Of a DNA stretch of 64,000 bases, positions 1 through 11,700 are shown piece after piece; position 1 is the first letter of the stretch; each line of letters starts with the position of its first letter. Made by a program: the position numbers and the translations under genes. This DNA comes from Paragordius varius (lineage: Eukaryota > Nematomorpha), in contig OZ176053.1 in NCBI GenBank assembly GCA_964247055.1, forward strand, positions 5,394,001 through 5,458,000, read 5' to 3'. A model generated the notes under the pieces. That model made no database searches. It was given only the letters and a program-made list of their open reading frames with translations, and was not told where the DNA came from.

Positions 1-121
1 ATGACTTGTAGACGTCTATGGATTGTTTTGCGATACATGTAATGCTTCTGCCAATCGCCCTTAGGTTTAATTTTGGCATCATCCAATGACTCTTCTACTT
101 TATCGTCCTCAGTTTTGTAAT
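1..121 (-). CDS. Unassigned coding-looking segment at left edge (partial)
   Basis: Read on the minus strand, a good acceptor (pyrimidine-rich, ending GGTAG) at 122-123 is followed by a frame open to the window edge. It gives a charged sequence (DYKTEDDKVEESLDD, then KPKGDWQKHYMYRK). Base composition is richer in G+C than the flanks, as in the exons of this window. I do not recognise the family. It may be an exon of the next gene, or a late exon of the DBHS gene in another phase. If the DBHS exon 4 phase (phase 2) is carried into this acceptor, the reading ends at once (LQN then TGA at 109-111). The two readings exclude each other, so assignment is open. Confidence 0.35.
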
Positions 122-1933
122 CTACCAAAGAGGTCACTCTTTGTTACATTGAAATAACAGAATTTAAATTTGCGAAACCATGTTGAAACATGTTTTAATC
201 GATGAAGTGCATGCTCATCGTTTCGCCCCGCAATCGATGATTTTAAAAAGTCATATTTTTTTGGTTGGAATAAGTAGCAATGCGTGCCGCAAATCAAATG
301 TTCTTTTTTAAGTACAAAATCCACCATATTATTATTTGATATTAAAAATATTTGGCAGACTCAAATGAATCTTGGTCATTTATCAAATGAATAAAATGGC
401 GTTTGTGTCAAATTAATCGTCTGCGTACTTTTTGCTAATGTCCTCTCATATAAACTGTAATACTTATGACTACACCTGGGTGTATCAAACATCACATCTC
501 CAATTGCTCTTAATATATAATTTTCATTTTATCAATTAAACAATTATAATATTTAAGCTATTCAAATATTATCTTAGAATATTTAGAGGAAAAAAGTTAA
601 CATATCGATTTATAAATATAATTATATAAATTGATTGTAATCAATTAATAAAAACAAAATCTGAAAAAACACGCAAACAATCTTGTCAAAATACATTTAA
701 AAGACATATTTCATAGCAAAGCTCAAAGACATAACTATAACATTGCAAATAGTATAAATACTTATTAAAATTAGGCTTGCTGCACATATAAAAAACAAAA
801 TTTTAATGTAATCTTTGATCGTATCAAAACAGTTGAAAAATTAATAAATTTAATGAAAATTATTGGTTTAACTACCCAAAACACATTAAATATACAATTT
901 TTAAGGCCCTTGAAACAAATAAATTTATACGGCCCATTATTGGTGAGTACCACTGCTATATTGGATCATTATAAACCATTAATTATGGCACTAGTAGTGC
1001 ACATCATTTTCTTGCCAATCGATAGTAAGTTATAATTCATTTTTGTTATAATAATAAAAAAGAGTTTCCGAGCTCTCATGGGAAAACGATAAATAAAAAA
1101 TATATCTAATCCATATGCATTGAAAGCTTAGGTTCGATTTCGTCATTTTAAATTTTAAATAAATTTCAGACTTTTTCTAATCAATTTTATTTGGGTTGCG
1201 TTGGTATTTATGCTTGATAATTCATTTAGGTTTAAAATTAAGTAATGTTTACCATGATCTATTAAATACGATCAAATAGTGTATGAGTGATACAAATTTT
1301 TACTTTTCAGTGCCTTTGCGAAAATGCCAAGTAAATGTTTTTTGACAGTACCACTAAAACTGTAATCTGCTATTAATTTACCCAAGATATAATCAAACCA
1401 ATACCACGGAGTGATAGAATTACGGATTGATTTTGTACTGTATATTTTTTCAATATGCTACGCGACACCAATTTTTTTAGAAAAGATACCATTTTTACAT
1501 ATTCTGTAGCCGCATAAAAAGTTTTACAATAAAATCCGACAATATTAAAATGATATCACATCGATGCAAATGTAAGATACGTGTGATTCACCTAATTTTT
1601 TAGGTCAAAAATTTGGTTAAAAAGGAGATTTGTGTTGGACACCCTGATTTAAACGAAAAACTATCATAAATTATAATAAACATACCAGTAAATATTAAAA
1701 AGATAACTCTCATGAAAAAATATGATATCATTCCTTTAATAAAATATACAAGTTTGAAAAAGAGAATTTAAATTTATGGGTCAACTAAGGTGTACGGATA
1801 TAAAATACACAGACGATGCATAACAAATATTTTCACGAAATTTTAATGTTAAAAAAACAATATTTAAAAATATTTAATATAATTCTCATTCAGAAATTTG
1901 AGTCAACAAATTAAATCATAAAAACAAATATAC
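122..1933. other. AT-rich non-coding stretch between edge segment and DBHS exon 4
   Basis: No convincing exon is seen. It should hold the rest of the DBHS 3' coding or untranslated region, or an intron leading to it. A short minus-strand piece near 440-510 with acceptor- and donor-like ends is phase-compatible but too short to support. Confidence 0.4.
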
Positions 1934-4923
1934 TTTTGTAATAAAGCCTCTTCTACGCGTCTTAATTCTTCTTGGCGTTTGGCAAGTTCTATCCGTCAAT
2001 TATTGATTAAAACAATGAAAAAAAAATATTTATAATAAAGATTGAACAAATAATTTTTAGTTTTTAAAAATTCAATCAAGTTTTACATATATATAAGAGT
2101 TTTCAAAATTATATAAAAAGTAAAAATAAGATAAGTATGGCCAAAAATACATAGATAATTTAACTTACAAATTGATAAAATTACTTAATAATTATACCAG
2201 TGGTTCTCACTAAAATTATCTCGGCCGCACTTTATACAACATATTAAATAGCTTGTTTTTTTACCCCTCAAAATATCGCGTTCAAAATAACGTGAAAAAA
2301 CCACAAAACAAACATAAGAAATTATGAAAATTCTTTAAATTAAATTTTTCACTGTGTTTACATTCTTGATGTCAGTAATAATCTACATTTATAATTATAG
2401 AGCATATGGAACCTTTAGATTACACTCTTTAAAATAACGTAGGACATAAAAATATAAATCACTTTAAATGTATTTTATACAATCTTAAATGTATCAAACC
2501 ATTTATATAGTAAGATGATATAGTCAAAATTCAAAAATCTCGCGTAAAATTTCCGCGCAAAGTAAAAATTGAAAATAGCATTTAATTACTAAGATCGTTT
2601 CTAAATATATTTTAAGGTTTAGGATGCAAAAATATTGGACAAATTTGAGGAAATTAGGCATTTGGTAATATATATTAACCAAAGACAAATTAGTTAATTA
2701 TCATTATTAAGTAATATATGGATAATTGAGTTTTAGAAAAATAACATTAAGAAATCAAAAAAATATTTAATGGTAATATTAATTTTGTTGATCTGAATTT
2801 GACACACAGGAATTATCATATCTATTTTGAAAAAGAGTTAAAAAATAAATCTGTTTATGTCAATTATTTAATAACGGAAAGTTTTTAAATCTAAATATCC
2901 CCTAAATGGGTGTCTCCTGTTACTATTTATAAATGGTTGAAGTTTAAAAAATTATCTTGCCAAGATCGGTATTCATAATTTTAATGATGGCAGTTTAGCA
3001 GTATAAACCGTATTAAATAAAATTACAGTAAAGATATAAAATATCTCTCAAAAATAGAAATTAAAATGTATTTTTTGGTTTTGTAGACAACTACAATCCA
3101 TTAAAAATGCGGTGAAATCAGAGAAATCTAAAATAATTCGAATAAAAATCTTTCTTCCTGTTAACACACATGAGTAATTAATAGAATATATATACATAGA
3201 TTAATGCTAGATATTTATAAACATCATTAAACATTGTATAACCTTTGAAGTTAGTGTTATTTTTTAATTCATTTTACAGCATGTAATTAATTCAGAATAG
3301 GATGCTAGATTATTTTTTATAAAACTTTTTTTATTGGTCTCATTTAAAGTAACTAGGAATATCAAAATTTCACAAAAAAGAAATTCTACTATTATTGGCA
3401 TGTTTAAAATATGGTTTTTAGCCTATCTTATGGATATCAAATTTTGTTTTTTATATATATATATATATATATATATTTACTTAAATTTGCCTTTTTAATT
3501 CGAATACTATTTATTACTAAATGTTAATTTTCTTTTTTATTTTGTTGTTTATTCTTAATTTTTAGAGACTATTTGATGCCATGTTTATCATTTATAAGTG
3601 GATATAAAAAATTATAATATAAAATTTTTTATCTTTATACAAATTGTTTGATGAGATGTTTCAAAAGATATTCATCCACATTTAACATTTTAAAACACAC
3701 GACGAAAGTCAAATAATCTTTTATTATGCCAATTATATCCACTTAATAGGCCCAAAAAAGCATTTACTGGAAAGGTATATTTACAGATCCGTTAACAAGT
3801 CATAAATACTATGCATATATATATAGCTTATCCATTTGCACAAATTTAGCACACTTAAAACCGTCTTTATGTCAAATATTTAACAATTAACATATGACAT
3901 ACCCATTCGCAACATTTGTGCTTGGTACTCTTGATAAATGCCCTCCATCTCAGATTCAAGGCGAGACCGGTCTTCCAAAATTTTTTTCTCCAGCAAATCC
4001 CTTTGAATTTTTTCTTGTTGATAGAGTGCTTTCCATTTATTCCCATAATCATATTCAAATGTGCCAGGTGGCATAAACATTGGTTCTACTGATGTTTCTC
4101 TGTAATGTAAATTAAAAATAAATTTAGGCAAAATGATCAAAATTAAATTAATTATTCCAAAGACTGTGAGAAATACAGTGTATATTAAGCCTATATAAAT
4201 CCATTAGTACTAAAATTCTTATAAGAGATCATCGTTTTTTGCAAAATAATATTTTAAATTATTTGTATATAAAAAATTAAATTTACCGATAAAATATAAA
4301 ACGTTAATTTACTTTAAAAATTCAGCCGTTTTCGTGAGTATTTTTAATGAAACACCCAAATCATAATCTTTTGGTTCGATTGGCTCAACTACGACTGGTC
4401 GAGATGATTTTGTGAGAAGTAAAACACCTTCATTAACTTTTTTCATTGCGACAATGGCAGAATTCTTTTTGGAAAATTCGACGATTCCTTCGCAAGTACT
4501 TTTACCTCGTTCATCGGCAATAACAACTGCTTTATCAATTAGACCAAAGGGGGCAAAAGCTTTGTATAAAATTTCATTGGTAACATGGGGTGAGAGATTT
4601 AAGACTTTTAGTGCAGCACCGTTTGTGCTAATACGAACGCGAAGTGTTTTATTTTTATACATTAGTCCATCAAGATCCATACATGCTTTATCGGCCATAT
4701 ATTTGGATGACTAAAATTATTATATAATATATACCAATTTAATAAATCCGAATCCTTTTTTCGAAACAAATACTTCTGAAAGTTCTCCGTAAGATTTAAA
4801 TATGTCTTTAAATTCGCTCTCTGTCATATCGGAATTAAAATTGGCAACAAACAAGCGAACCTTACCGGTTGGTGCGACATTTGGATTTTCCTTTGACAAT
4901 AAAACATGATTGGGTTTATCCAT
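1934..4923 (-). CDS. nonA: DBHS-family RNA-binding protein (NONO/SFPQ/NonA-like), 3' end not resolved
   Basis: Nuclear protein of the Drosophila-behaviour/human-splicing family, whose members dimerise and act in transcription, splicing and nuclear RNA retention. Coding exons on the minus strand: 4923-4735, 4710-4313, 4099-3903, 1988-1934; all phases join. RRM1 carries RNP-like LFVANF and KGFGFIKL, RRM2 carries LKVLNL and GIVEFS, then comes the NOPS segment (RPVVVEPIEP, MFMPPGTFEYDYGNKWKAL). A charged coiled coil follows (ESEMEGIYQEYQ, then ELAKRQEELRRVEEALLQK). Spacing through RRM1, RRM2 and NOPS matches human NONO closely. The ATG at 4921-4923 is chosen because RRM1 starts soon after it and the upstream frame is not protein-like. 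Exons after 1934 are not identified; the family tail is low-complexity. About 279 codons are seen. The intron at 4711-4734 is only 24 nt; the one at 1989-3902 is 1.9 kb. Confidence 0.93.
1989..3902 (-). other. Large intron 3 of the DBHS gene
   Basis: The 1.9 kb intron lies between exon 3 (donor GTATGT at 3902) and exon 4 (acceptor GGATAG at 1989-1990). It is AT-rich with a (TA)n run near 3448-3474 and a CAGTGGTTCTCA-like motif near 2200 that faintly resembles an hAT end. Nothing coding is seen. Confidence 0.6.
4711..4734 (-). other. 24-nt GT-AG intron inside RRM1 of the DBHS gene
   Basis: Between exon 1 (ending AAATTG at 4735) and exon 2 (starting TCATCC at 4710) lie 24 nt that begin GTATATA and end ATTTTAG. 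They contain an in-frame TAA, so read-through would stop translation inside RRM1. Removing them gives FIKL joined to SSKYMADKACMDLDG. This has the same number of residues to the LRVRI strand as NONO, whose FIRL is followed by ETRTLAEIAKVELDN. Confidence 0.85.
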
Positions 4924-5176
4924 ATTGCAGAAACGGTATGATCCAAAAGTATCAATATGTAATTTAAATTTAATAAATAAATTTTTTTGCGCATAAAAAT
5001 TCCATTTTTCACTTTCCTTACTTATGCTTAATAAACAAATTTTTTTAAGAAAAATGTTTGCTCTAAAAGTATTTACAAATGTAAAATAAATTAAATAATG
5101 TAAAACGATGATATAATCAAATAATTGATTCGACAGACATTAATAATCATGAGTTATACGGATATAAACATTTCTT

Positions 5177-5640
5177 TCTGTCCTTCGATTCAAATAAGAA
5201 TCATTGGGCCCCGAGACCTGTTTAAAATTAAATATTTCAAAAAATATTTAAAACCATGGCAAAAGTTTGCACTTATAATGATGCGAAATATAAATAAAAA
5301 TCATTCAAAAATATTCGATATGACTTATTTTAAGGTAAAACACAAAGATAAAAATCAACATGACATGGCATTAAATTAATTTAAAAATAATTAAAAAAAC
5401 ACATTTTTTCTGTTTCAATTAATGTAAGAAGTGATTTAAATAAAAAAATTTGTCTAATAACTTTAAACTTAAATAACGATATTTTACATTATGTTTTATA
5501 ATAAAAATGGTCTCAAGGTTGACACAAAATTTAATTTATATAATGCGATCTATTTATATAATTATTAGGATAGAAGCATACCTTTAAAATGCGACCATTT
5601 ATTTTAGTAGTTTTTGATATCAACTTAAATATAGTCTTAG
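5177..5640. repeat. Degenerate copy of MITE family A
   Basis: The left end reads CTTCGATTCAAATAAGAAT and is followed by CCATGGCAAAAGTTTGCACTTATA. Later blocks (TAGATAGAAGCAT-like and ACCATTTATTTTAGTAG) occur in the same order in the better copies at 17712-18241 and 27847-28396. The ends are eroded. It lies just upstream of the DBHS start. Confidence 0.6.
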
Positions 5641-5941
5641 TTTTGCCAATTTGATTCAAGGTGTTAATATTTGTCCTAAAAATATATACCCGAATATTTA
5701 TACTGCTTTTAATGAGATTTAATAAATATCTACTTGTAATTATTGTTTCATAATCAAAAATCTAATATTATAATTTTTTAGCATAAGATAATATATATTT
5801 ATAGAGAAACATTTTAATATCTTTTCAATCAAGCCTAAAATTTATAATAATATAGAAAATAAGTATTTGTTTTTCCATAAAAAAATAGGGATTTATATGC
5901 TGATATATAATGAATTCAAACTATAATTTAATTCCAGTTAG

Positions 5942-6404
5942 TTTTACACTCCATTACCTTTTTAAGATACTTTTATATCCTAGAGCGATTTGAATTGGAA
6001 TATGTTTAAAAGTATTTTAGGTATCAGGCTTAATTTATATTATGCTTTATTCCCTTTTGAAATTGAAAAATAATTTTTTCATAATAATGTATAAATCATC
6101 ATCACAAATCTTTTTGCCGCCATTTTTTGAATCGCTAATGCATCAGGCAAATAAATATAAATTTTGGATAAAAATGTAAATAGTTAATTATACAATACTT
6201 ATCTGTTTGTGTTAAAGGTGTTTCGGAGCATGCCGATTTTAAACTAGAAGTCCCGAATAAAAAAAATTTCCATCTAATACATGAGAATAATATTTGATAA
6301 TTTAATTTTACTAAATAACTTTCAAAACTGTGGGTCAATAACAAAGCTCTAGAATATAAAACTACCCCAAAAGGTAAATTTGGTCTAAATGGTAATATGT
6401 TAAA
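5942..6404. repeat. Copy of MITE family C (TTAA-type ends)
   Basis: The left end TTTTACACTCCATTACC leads into TATCCTAGAGCGATTTGAAT. The right end is its approximate inverse (ACTACCCCAAAAGGTAAA, then GGTAATATGTTAAA). The same ends and internal blocks, including TTGCCGCCATTTTTT, recur at 22334-22889. No coding capacity. Confidence 0.65.
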
Positions 6405-6615
6405 TTACCTAGAAATAAGGCGGCTAGTTTAAAATAAATATTTTCCCCAATTTGATATTATTCAACACTTTAAATATTTATTGTATATAAAATTCTCGGG
6501 ATATTTTGTGCCATAGAACTTCGATTTATATATAAACTGTTTTAAAAGATGGGATCGAAATTTCATTGTTTCTGGTAATAGCAAAGTTAATATTTTTAGT
6601 TACCAACCTGTAAAG

Positions 6616-6830
6616 CAGGGGTGTCAAACACGCGGCTTTCAGGCTTTTTGTGCGGCCCGAAAATTTATAAATTTAATTTTGATAAACATGTTCGCTTGTT
6701 ATTTTATATTTCCATTTTACAGATTTATATATGAAAAATAATAATACAAATGCCCGCATAATTTCAAGTGCGGCCCTCCGATTTTTTTGAAAAATGCGGC
6801 CCGTGAAGCCATTTGTATTGGACCCTTCTG
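6616..6830. mobile_element. hAT-type MITE with 8-bp target duplication
   Basis: The 215-bp element starts CAGGGGTGTCAAACACGCGG and ends GTATTGGACCCTTCTG, near-inverse ends of the hAT (Charlie-like) kind. Sub-terminal GTGCGGCCCG and TGCGGCCCGTGAAG are also inverted. It is flanked by CTGTAAAG (6608-6615) and CTCTAAAG (6831-6838), an 8-bp duplication with one mismatch, as hAT insertions make. It has no transposase. Confidence 0.85.
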
Positions 6831-7064
6831 CTCTAAAGTATGAAATTTATATGCCTTATACCCGATTAGGAAAATCGGAATGTCTTGATCTCTGATTTAG
6901 AAAAACACCCCTAAAATCAATTAAAATCAAAATAACTCCTAAAATGTAGTTTTAAAACGTAACATTATATTTAAATATTTAAAATTTTCCTTTGGTGCTC
7001 ATTCATAATTAAAATTCAAATATATAAAATAACCTTAGCATTGGGCCAAATTAAAAATATGATT

Positions 7065-8770
7065 TCTCTAGACTTTTAGGCACATGATACATTTTTTTAA
7101 AATATCTAAGTGTGAAAAAATCCTTATCTCAAACTTTTTAGCCGCCTTTTTTTTATTTTTTTAATACCTCATGATCTTTTTACTTTTTGTCCACGATTCA
7201 GCGATGGCATGTTGGGATAATTTTATACAGAGATAAACCACTGTTTTGAAGATAATATTAGTTATTAATTATCAGCTTATAACAGTTATGTAACTTCTTG
7301 GGTCTATAATTGAAACAGCTCCAAAACACGATTACAGGTGATTTTAAGATCAGTAATAAGGTCTTCGCTGGTAAAATATAACCTGAAAGATAAATAAAAT
7401 TAATTATTTATTTTTTTAAACCATAATATACATTTTTGCCTATCGCAGCGATTTAAAAAAATCAAGAAAAAAACGGCAAGAAAGTTTGAAATAACGATTT
7501 TACAATTTTACATTACTTAAAAAAATGTTTTACACAGTGTCCACAAAAAAATACCAGATAGTGCTTTTGACTATAGCCCACAGTGATTTAAGAAAATTAT
7601 TTATACTTTTGCGGTAAGTACTCCATATCAGAAAATGGAAAAATTGGAGCATCTTTTTATAAATAAATTTTTTTGGTGAAGGCTAGAGGCATTCCAAAAA
7701 ATCACTAAAATATATCATAAACTACATATAAAAAGCAAAACAATAAATAAAATTAAATTATTAGTTCCAAAACCCAAATTTTTTTATCTTCTAAAAAAAG
7801 CTAGTCCTCTTAAAATAAACGCAAATATACCGGTATTGCGCGATAAAATTTTTAAATATATGCTAAATTTTTATATATCTAAATTTAAAAAATGCATAAT
7901 ATTTTCAAAAATTTAATTTTTGGCATTTTGTTATAGCGTACTACATTCTATTTTTCGCGGTGCAAACGGTTAAAAACGCTTTAAGAGAATAAAACACACT
8001 TTCTTTAAATTCAGGTTTTTTTGATTAAAAATTTTGGTGAATTTTTGTAAATACAAAATTGATTTAACTTAAATTTGAAGACAACAAAAATTTTAACCAA
8101 AATTCTTAGGTGATAGATATGTTCATCCTATAGTATTATATAAGTGTTTATGTAATATCTTAAAGCATTTTTTTAACCGTCATTGTGAAAGCATATATTA
8201 TAAATTTTTATCGCGCAATTCCGGCATTCTTGCGTAAGAGGACTAGCTAATTTTAGAAGAGCAACCAAGTTTGGAACTTTTGGAGCCTACATCTAAAAAT
8301 TATTTAATTATATTTTTTGGAATGAAGTCTCTGGATTTCAAAAAAATTATATAAAAAATATGCACAAATTGTGACATTTTCTGATACCAAAAAAGAACAA
8401 ATAACTTTCTTAACTTACTCCTAATGGCCAAAACCCAAAGCACCATGATAATCCTGATACATTTTCCTATCAGAATATATATATATTTCATAAATTATTT
8501 TTTTTACCCCGGGGAAGCAGTGTTAAGAACATAACAGGCTAAAGAAAGCCTATTTTAAATTTGGCACCCTGTCTGGAGTAGAAAACTACCCAAAATGTGA
8601 TCGCGTACAAAAATAAAAAGATTATGAAGTGTCAACCATCATATTATACAACTTTTTGCCATTATAATAGCGATTTATAAAAACTTATAAAATGGCGGCT
8701 AAAAAGTTTGAGATTAGAATTATATTCTTTTTGAATCATGGGCCTAAAAAGCTTAAAAATGCATATTTAT
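7065..8770. repeat. Long imperfect palindrome (foldback-type element, family P)
   Basis: The two halves are inverted copies. TCTCAAACTTTTTAGCCGCC (7127-7146) pairs with GGCGGCTAAAAAGTTTGAGA (8694-8713). CATTCCAAAAAATCA (near 7690) pairs with TTTTTTGGAATGAAG (near 8315). GCTAGTCCTCTTA (7799 on) pairs with TAAGAGGACTAGC (8236 on), each next to ATTGCGCGATAAAA and its inverse. Outer similarity continues to about 7065 and 8770 and perhaps further. No coding frame is seen. A half copy lies at 16340-16805. Confidence 0.75.
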
Positions 8771-9061
8771 TTTCTACCGATATCATAGATAAGATAACTA
8801 TCCCAATATTGAGAATTAATACGAACTATCTAAATTATATAAGATATTTTTAAAAAAATGTAGAACGTCGGTTTTAAGTTAAATATATAAATTCAATCAT
8901 TTTCTAATTTTCTACTCTAAATTATTATATCAAATAATAAATTGTTATATTTTTTAAAAAGGGTTTTTATACTGAAGCTGCATTTTTTTTCTTAAGTGGG
9001 ATTATTATGGTTTTAGGGGTTTACTTCATTTATAATTTATACATATGATCAAAGGGTGGAC

Positions 9062-9062
9062 A

Positions 9063-9095
<33 letters not shown>

Positions 9096-9108
9096 GATAT
9101 ATATATGT
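9062..9108. repeat. (TA)n microsatellite
   Basis: A run of alternating TA with one or two interruptions. Confidence 0.9.
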
Positions 9109-9469
9109 AAATCGTTTTCCATTTTGGCCACGAGATATTCGACATATATAGTAATAGGAAATGATTTAAGAAACAGATTTGTTTCAATACATCCCAGTTT
9201 GCTTTTTAAAAAGGCAAAAGTACTTCTGAGCCCATTTTTATTCTGTATAGGATACAGTTGCATTTTCTGAATAAACGAAAAATGTTTTATCACATATTTG
9301 TGGATCTAATACAAGCATTTGATTCTTGCTTGTCACCCTTTTGGGAAACCCCTGTAAGAAAATAATGTTAATGAGTCATTCAGTTAAAAATGAATTTATA
9401 TACAAGCACAAAGAGTTGTGTGAGTAAAAATTTAGGGTAAACACACTTCTTTGATATAAAAAAGGGCAG

Positions 9470-9912
9470 GGTTTCAACCTAAGCCCCCTCTTACTTATCA
9501 TACTGTACTACGTCTCTAAAGATAACTCCCTTCCACCTTCATACCAACTACTTTGTGCTGATGACCTTGGCATTACAGCCACTCCGAAGATGAATTAAGA
9601 AACACATTCTTAAAATGGAAAAACTTACAAACTACGATCTCATTAAAATTCGACAAAGACCAAAATAATGATGACGAGAGACAAAACCGTGACACCCCAT
9701 CATCCCTGTGCTCACTCTGTCATAGAAAGCTAAAATTCAATTCCCTTCTACACCCCTATGGGTGTATAAATGCATAAACATTTACAAAAAGCTTGTCAAT
9801 AATGAAATTATAATTGTTTACCCTCCAAAAACCAATCCACAGTAAAAATAATATGCCAAGATCACTAGTGGTTGAAAATATTTAGTATGAAATACTAACG
9901 AGTTTGACTTTC
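9470..9912 (+). pseudogene. LINE reverse-transcriptase fragment (5' part)
   Basis: Plus-strand translation in more than one frame gives remnants of a non-LTR reverse transcriptase. A LSPLLL-type segment is followed by LLCADDLGITATPKMN, the catalytic YADD region with Cys at the first position, then an NSTKTK segment like the N-P-x-K-T motif. Stops and frame changes show it is dead. It appears to continue at 11297-11700 beyond an inserted LTR fossil. Confidence 0.65.
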
Positions 9913-11291
9913 TGTTACATGCAAATTTGAAATATATATACTTTGTTTTTATATCATAATTTTCTGTGTTACATGCAAATTTAAAATACATACTTTGGTT
10001 GTATATCATAATTTTCTGCGTTATTTGAATTGTATTATTTTTATATTTTTTGGGTACTATGTAAATATTGTATCCTTTGTTACTTGAAATTTTATTATTA
10101 TTATAGCAAATTAGGTACACCTAAAATTAGTATATATAAACCACAAAAAAACCGAATAAATAATCATTTCACGTTTTTATACTTTCTTTTTTTCAAATTA
10201 ACATATGGTAGCCAAGCGAATCCGAACTAATCTAACAACTAATCCTACATAACAGTGGAGCTCCCACCGAGTTCCAAACTCGGATGGTGGAAGATTCCAA
10301 AATGCAACAACCACGATAATGTCAATTGCCAATATCACCAACATATCCATCAAAAAATATAATGATAATACCAATTATAACATAGGTAATAATTTTAATC
10401 GATTACAACAATCAAAACCTCGGACACATTCGCGCAAGGGTTATGGGAGTATTCATGGGCCAAGCAAATGTCCCGCCTACCGCAATTGCAAATGCAGAAA
10501 ACCCAACTGCCAGCGCACTGAAAGTGAACGGGCTATGAATCTGGAGCGACTCTAGATATATCAACAAATGGCTGGGGAGGACTCCCACATCATTCAACAT
10601 TTGATGGATGGGTAAGTTAGATTGGCGCGGACAAGCTTGTAATAAGATTGATCGGTAAGACGCCCACCTCCCCAGGCCGAGCTAAAGAGGCGCTACACCG
10701 AGGATATTCCCATTACAAAAGGACACTGTTCAGTTTCCCCACAGCGCCGATAGTATTTCAGTGCGACTGTACCAGTTTAAAAGAAATGGTATAGGTTGGC
10801 GTGAGGCATAGATCAAATGAAACGCGTCGACACACATAACACAGGATGTTATCTTTCAAACTATGATTCATCGACACCGCAAACTCAACGACAACGGTCA
10901 CTCAAACAATAATAATGATAGTGGACAATAACAGTAATATTAATGGTAACAGTATTAATAATAATAACAATAGCAATAATGACAAATCAATGAAAATCCG
11001 CACGAGCGTCGTTACCCCGAGAGAATTAGGCGGAAGCCGGTCCGGTTCTCCTAAGGGTGAAGTGATATTACATGCAAATTTGAAATACATACTTTGGTTG
11101 TATATCATAATTTTCTGCGTTATTTGAATTGTTTTATTTTTATATTTTTTGGGTACTATGTAAATATTGTATAAATTTTATTGTTATAATGCAAATTAAT
11201 TACACACCTAAAATTAGTATATATAAACCACAAAAAAACCGAATAGATAATCATTTCACGTTTCTTATATTATCTCCTCTTCAAGTTAACA
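9913..11291 (+). mobile_element. Small LTR-retroelement fossil (Gypsy-like)
   Basis: Two direct repeats bound the element: about 9913-10203 on the left, with a partial internal doubling of ~53 bp, and 11063-11291 on the right (~229 bp). Both end TTAACA and share ATTAGTATATATAAACCACA. Flanks CTTTC (9908-9912) and ATTTC (11292-11296) may be a short target duplication. The 0.86 kb interior is less AT-rich and includes a stretch resembling a Gag-type CCHC knuckle (KCPAYRNCKCRKPNC) near 10470-10520. No polymerase region remains. It is broken, with most of the interior missing. The LTRs are alike but diverged, so it is not recent. Confidence 0.6.
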
Positions 11292-11296
11292 ATTTC

Positions 11297-11700
11297 TTAA
11301 AGAGCATCTTTTCCAGTGTTGGAAATTTAAACACCACACTATCAGATCGCATAAGAAATGGATGGATAATATTCAATCAATTAAAATTTATATTCACCCA
11401 CAAATTCCCATATCCTCAAAAATAAACTCATCCTGTATAAGGTTGTGATTCGCCTATTTTTAGCCTATGCTTGTGAAACGCTACCGCTTAAAAACAGGAC
11501 AAACCCGACTCCAAAACACAGAAAATCGCATGCTGATAAAATAATATCCCATTACAATCACATCTTATTGTAAAAAATGCGTCTCCAATACTACGGCCAT
11601 ACCATGCGAATGAATGACGGAGCTTGTGCCAAAGATATATATTGGAGCAAGGCTCCGACGGCCCAAATCGACGGGAACGCCCACCCCTAACTTCTAAATC
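11297..11700 (+). pseudogene. LINE fragment (3' part, after the RT domain)
   Basis: Plus-strand frames give FSSVGNLNTTLSDRIRNGW, like the YLGS...RI..a segment downstream of LINE reverse transcriptases. This is followed by LAYACETLPLK (usual YG-E-W-L motif) and MRLQYYGHTMRMNDGA (usual R-YGH-RM motif). Order and strand match 9470-9912, so one LINE copy was probably split by the LTR fossil. Frame changes make it a relic. Confidence 0.65.

Noticed and set aside
109-327. 72-codon minus-strand frame (MVDFVLKKEHL...)
   Set aside because: Its start and middle are AT-rich noise. Only the acceptor at its 3' end matters, and the exon after it reads best in another frame.
849-1035. Plus-strand frame MKIIGLTTQNTLN
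   Set aside because: No family is recognised, and no splice partner or other support is seen.
2200-2260. CAGTGGTTCTCA and GGCCGCAC resembling an hAT end
   Set aside because: No matching inverted end or target duplication could be found downstream.
10319-10555. 78-codon frame as a host zinc-knuckle gene
   Set aside because: It lies between the two long terminal repeats, so it belongs to the retroelement fossil.
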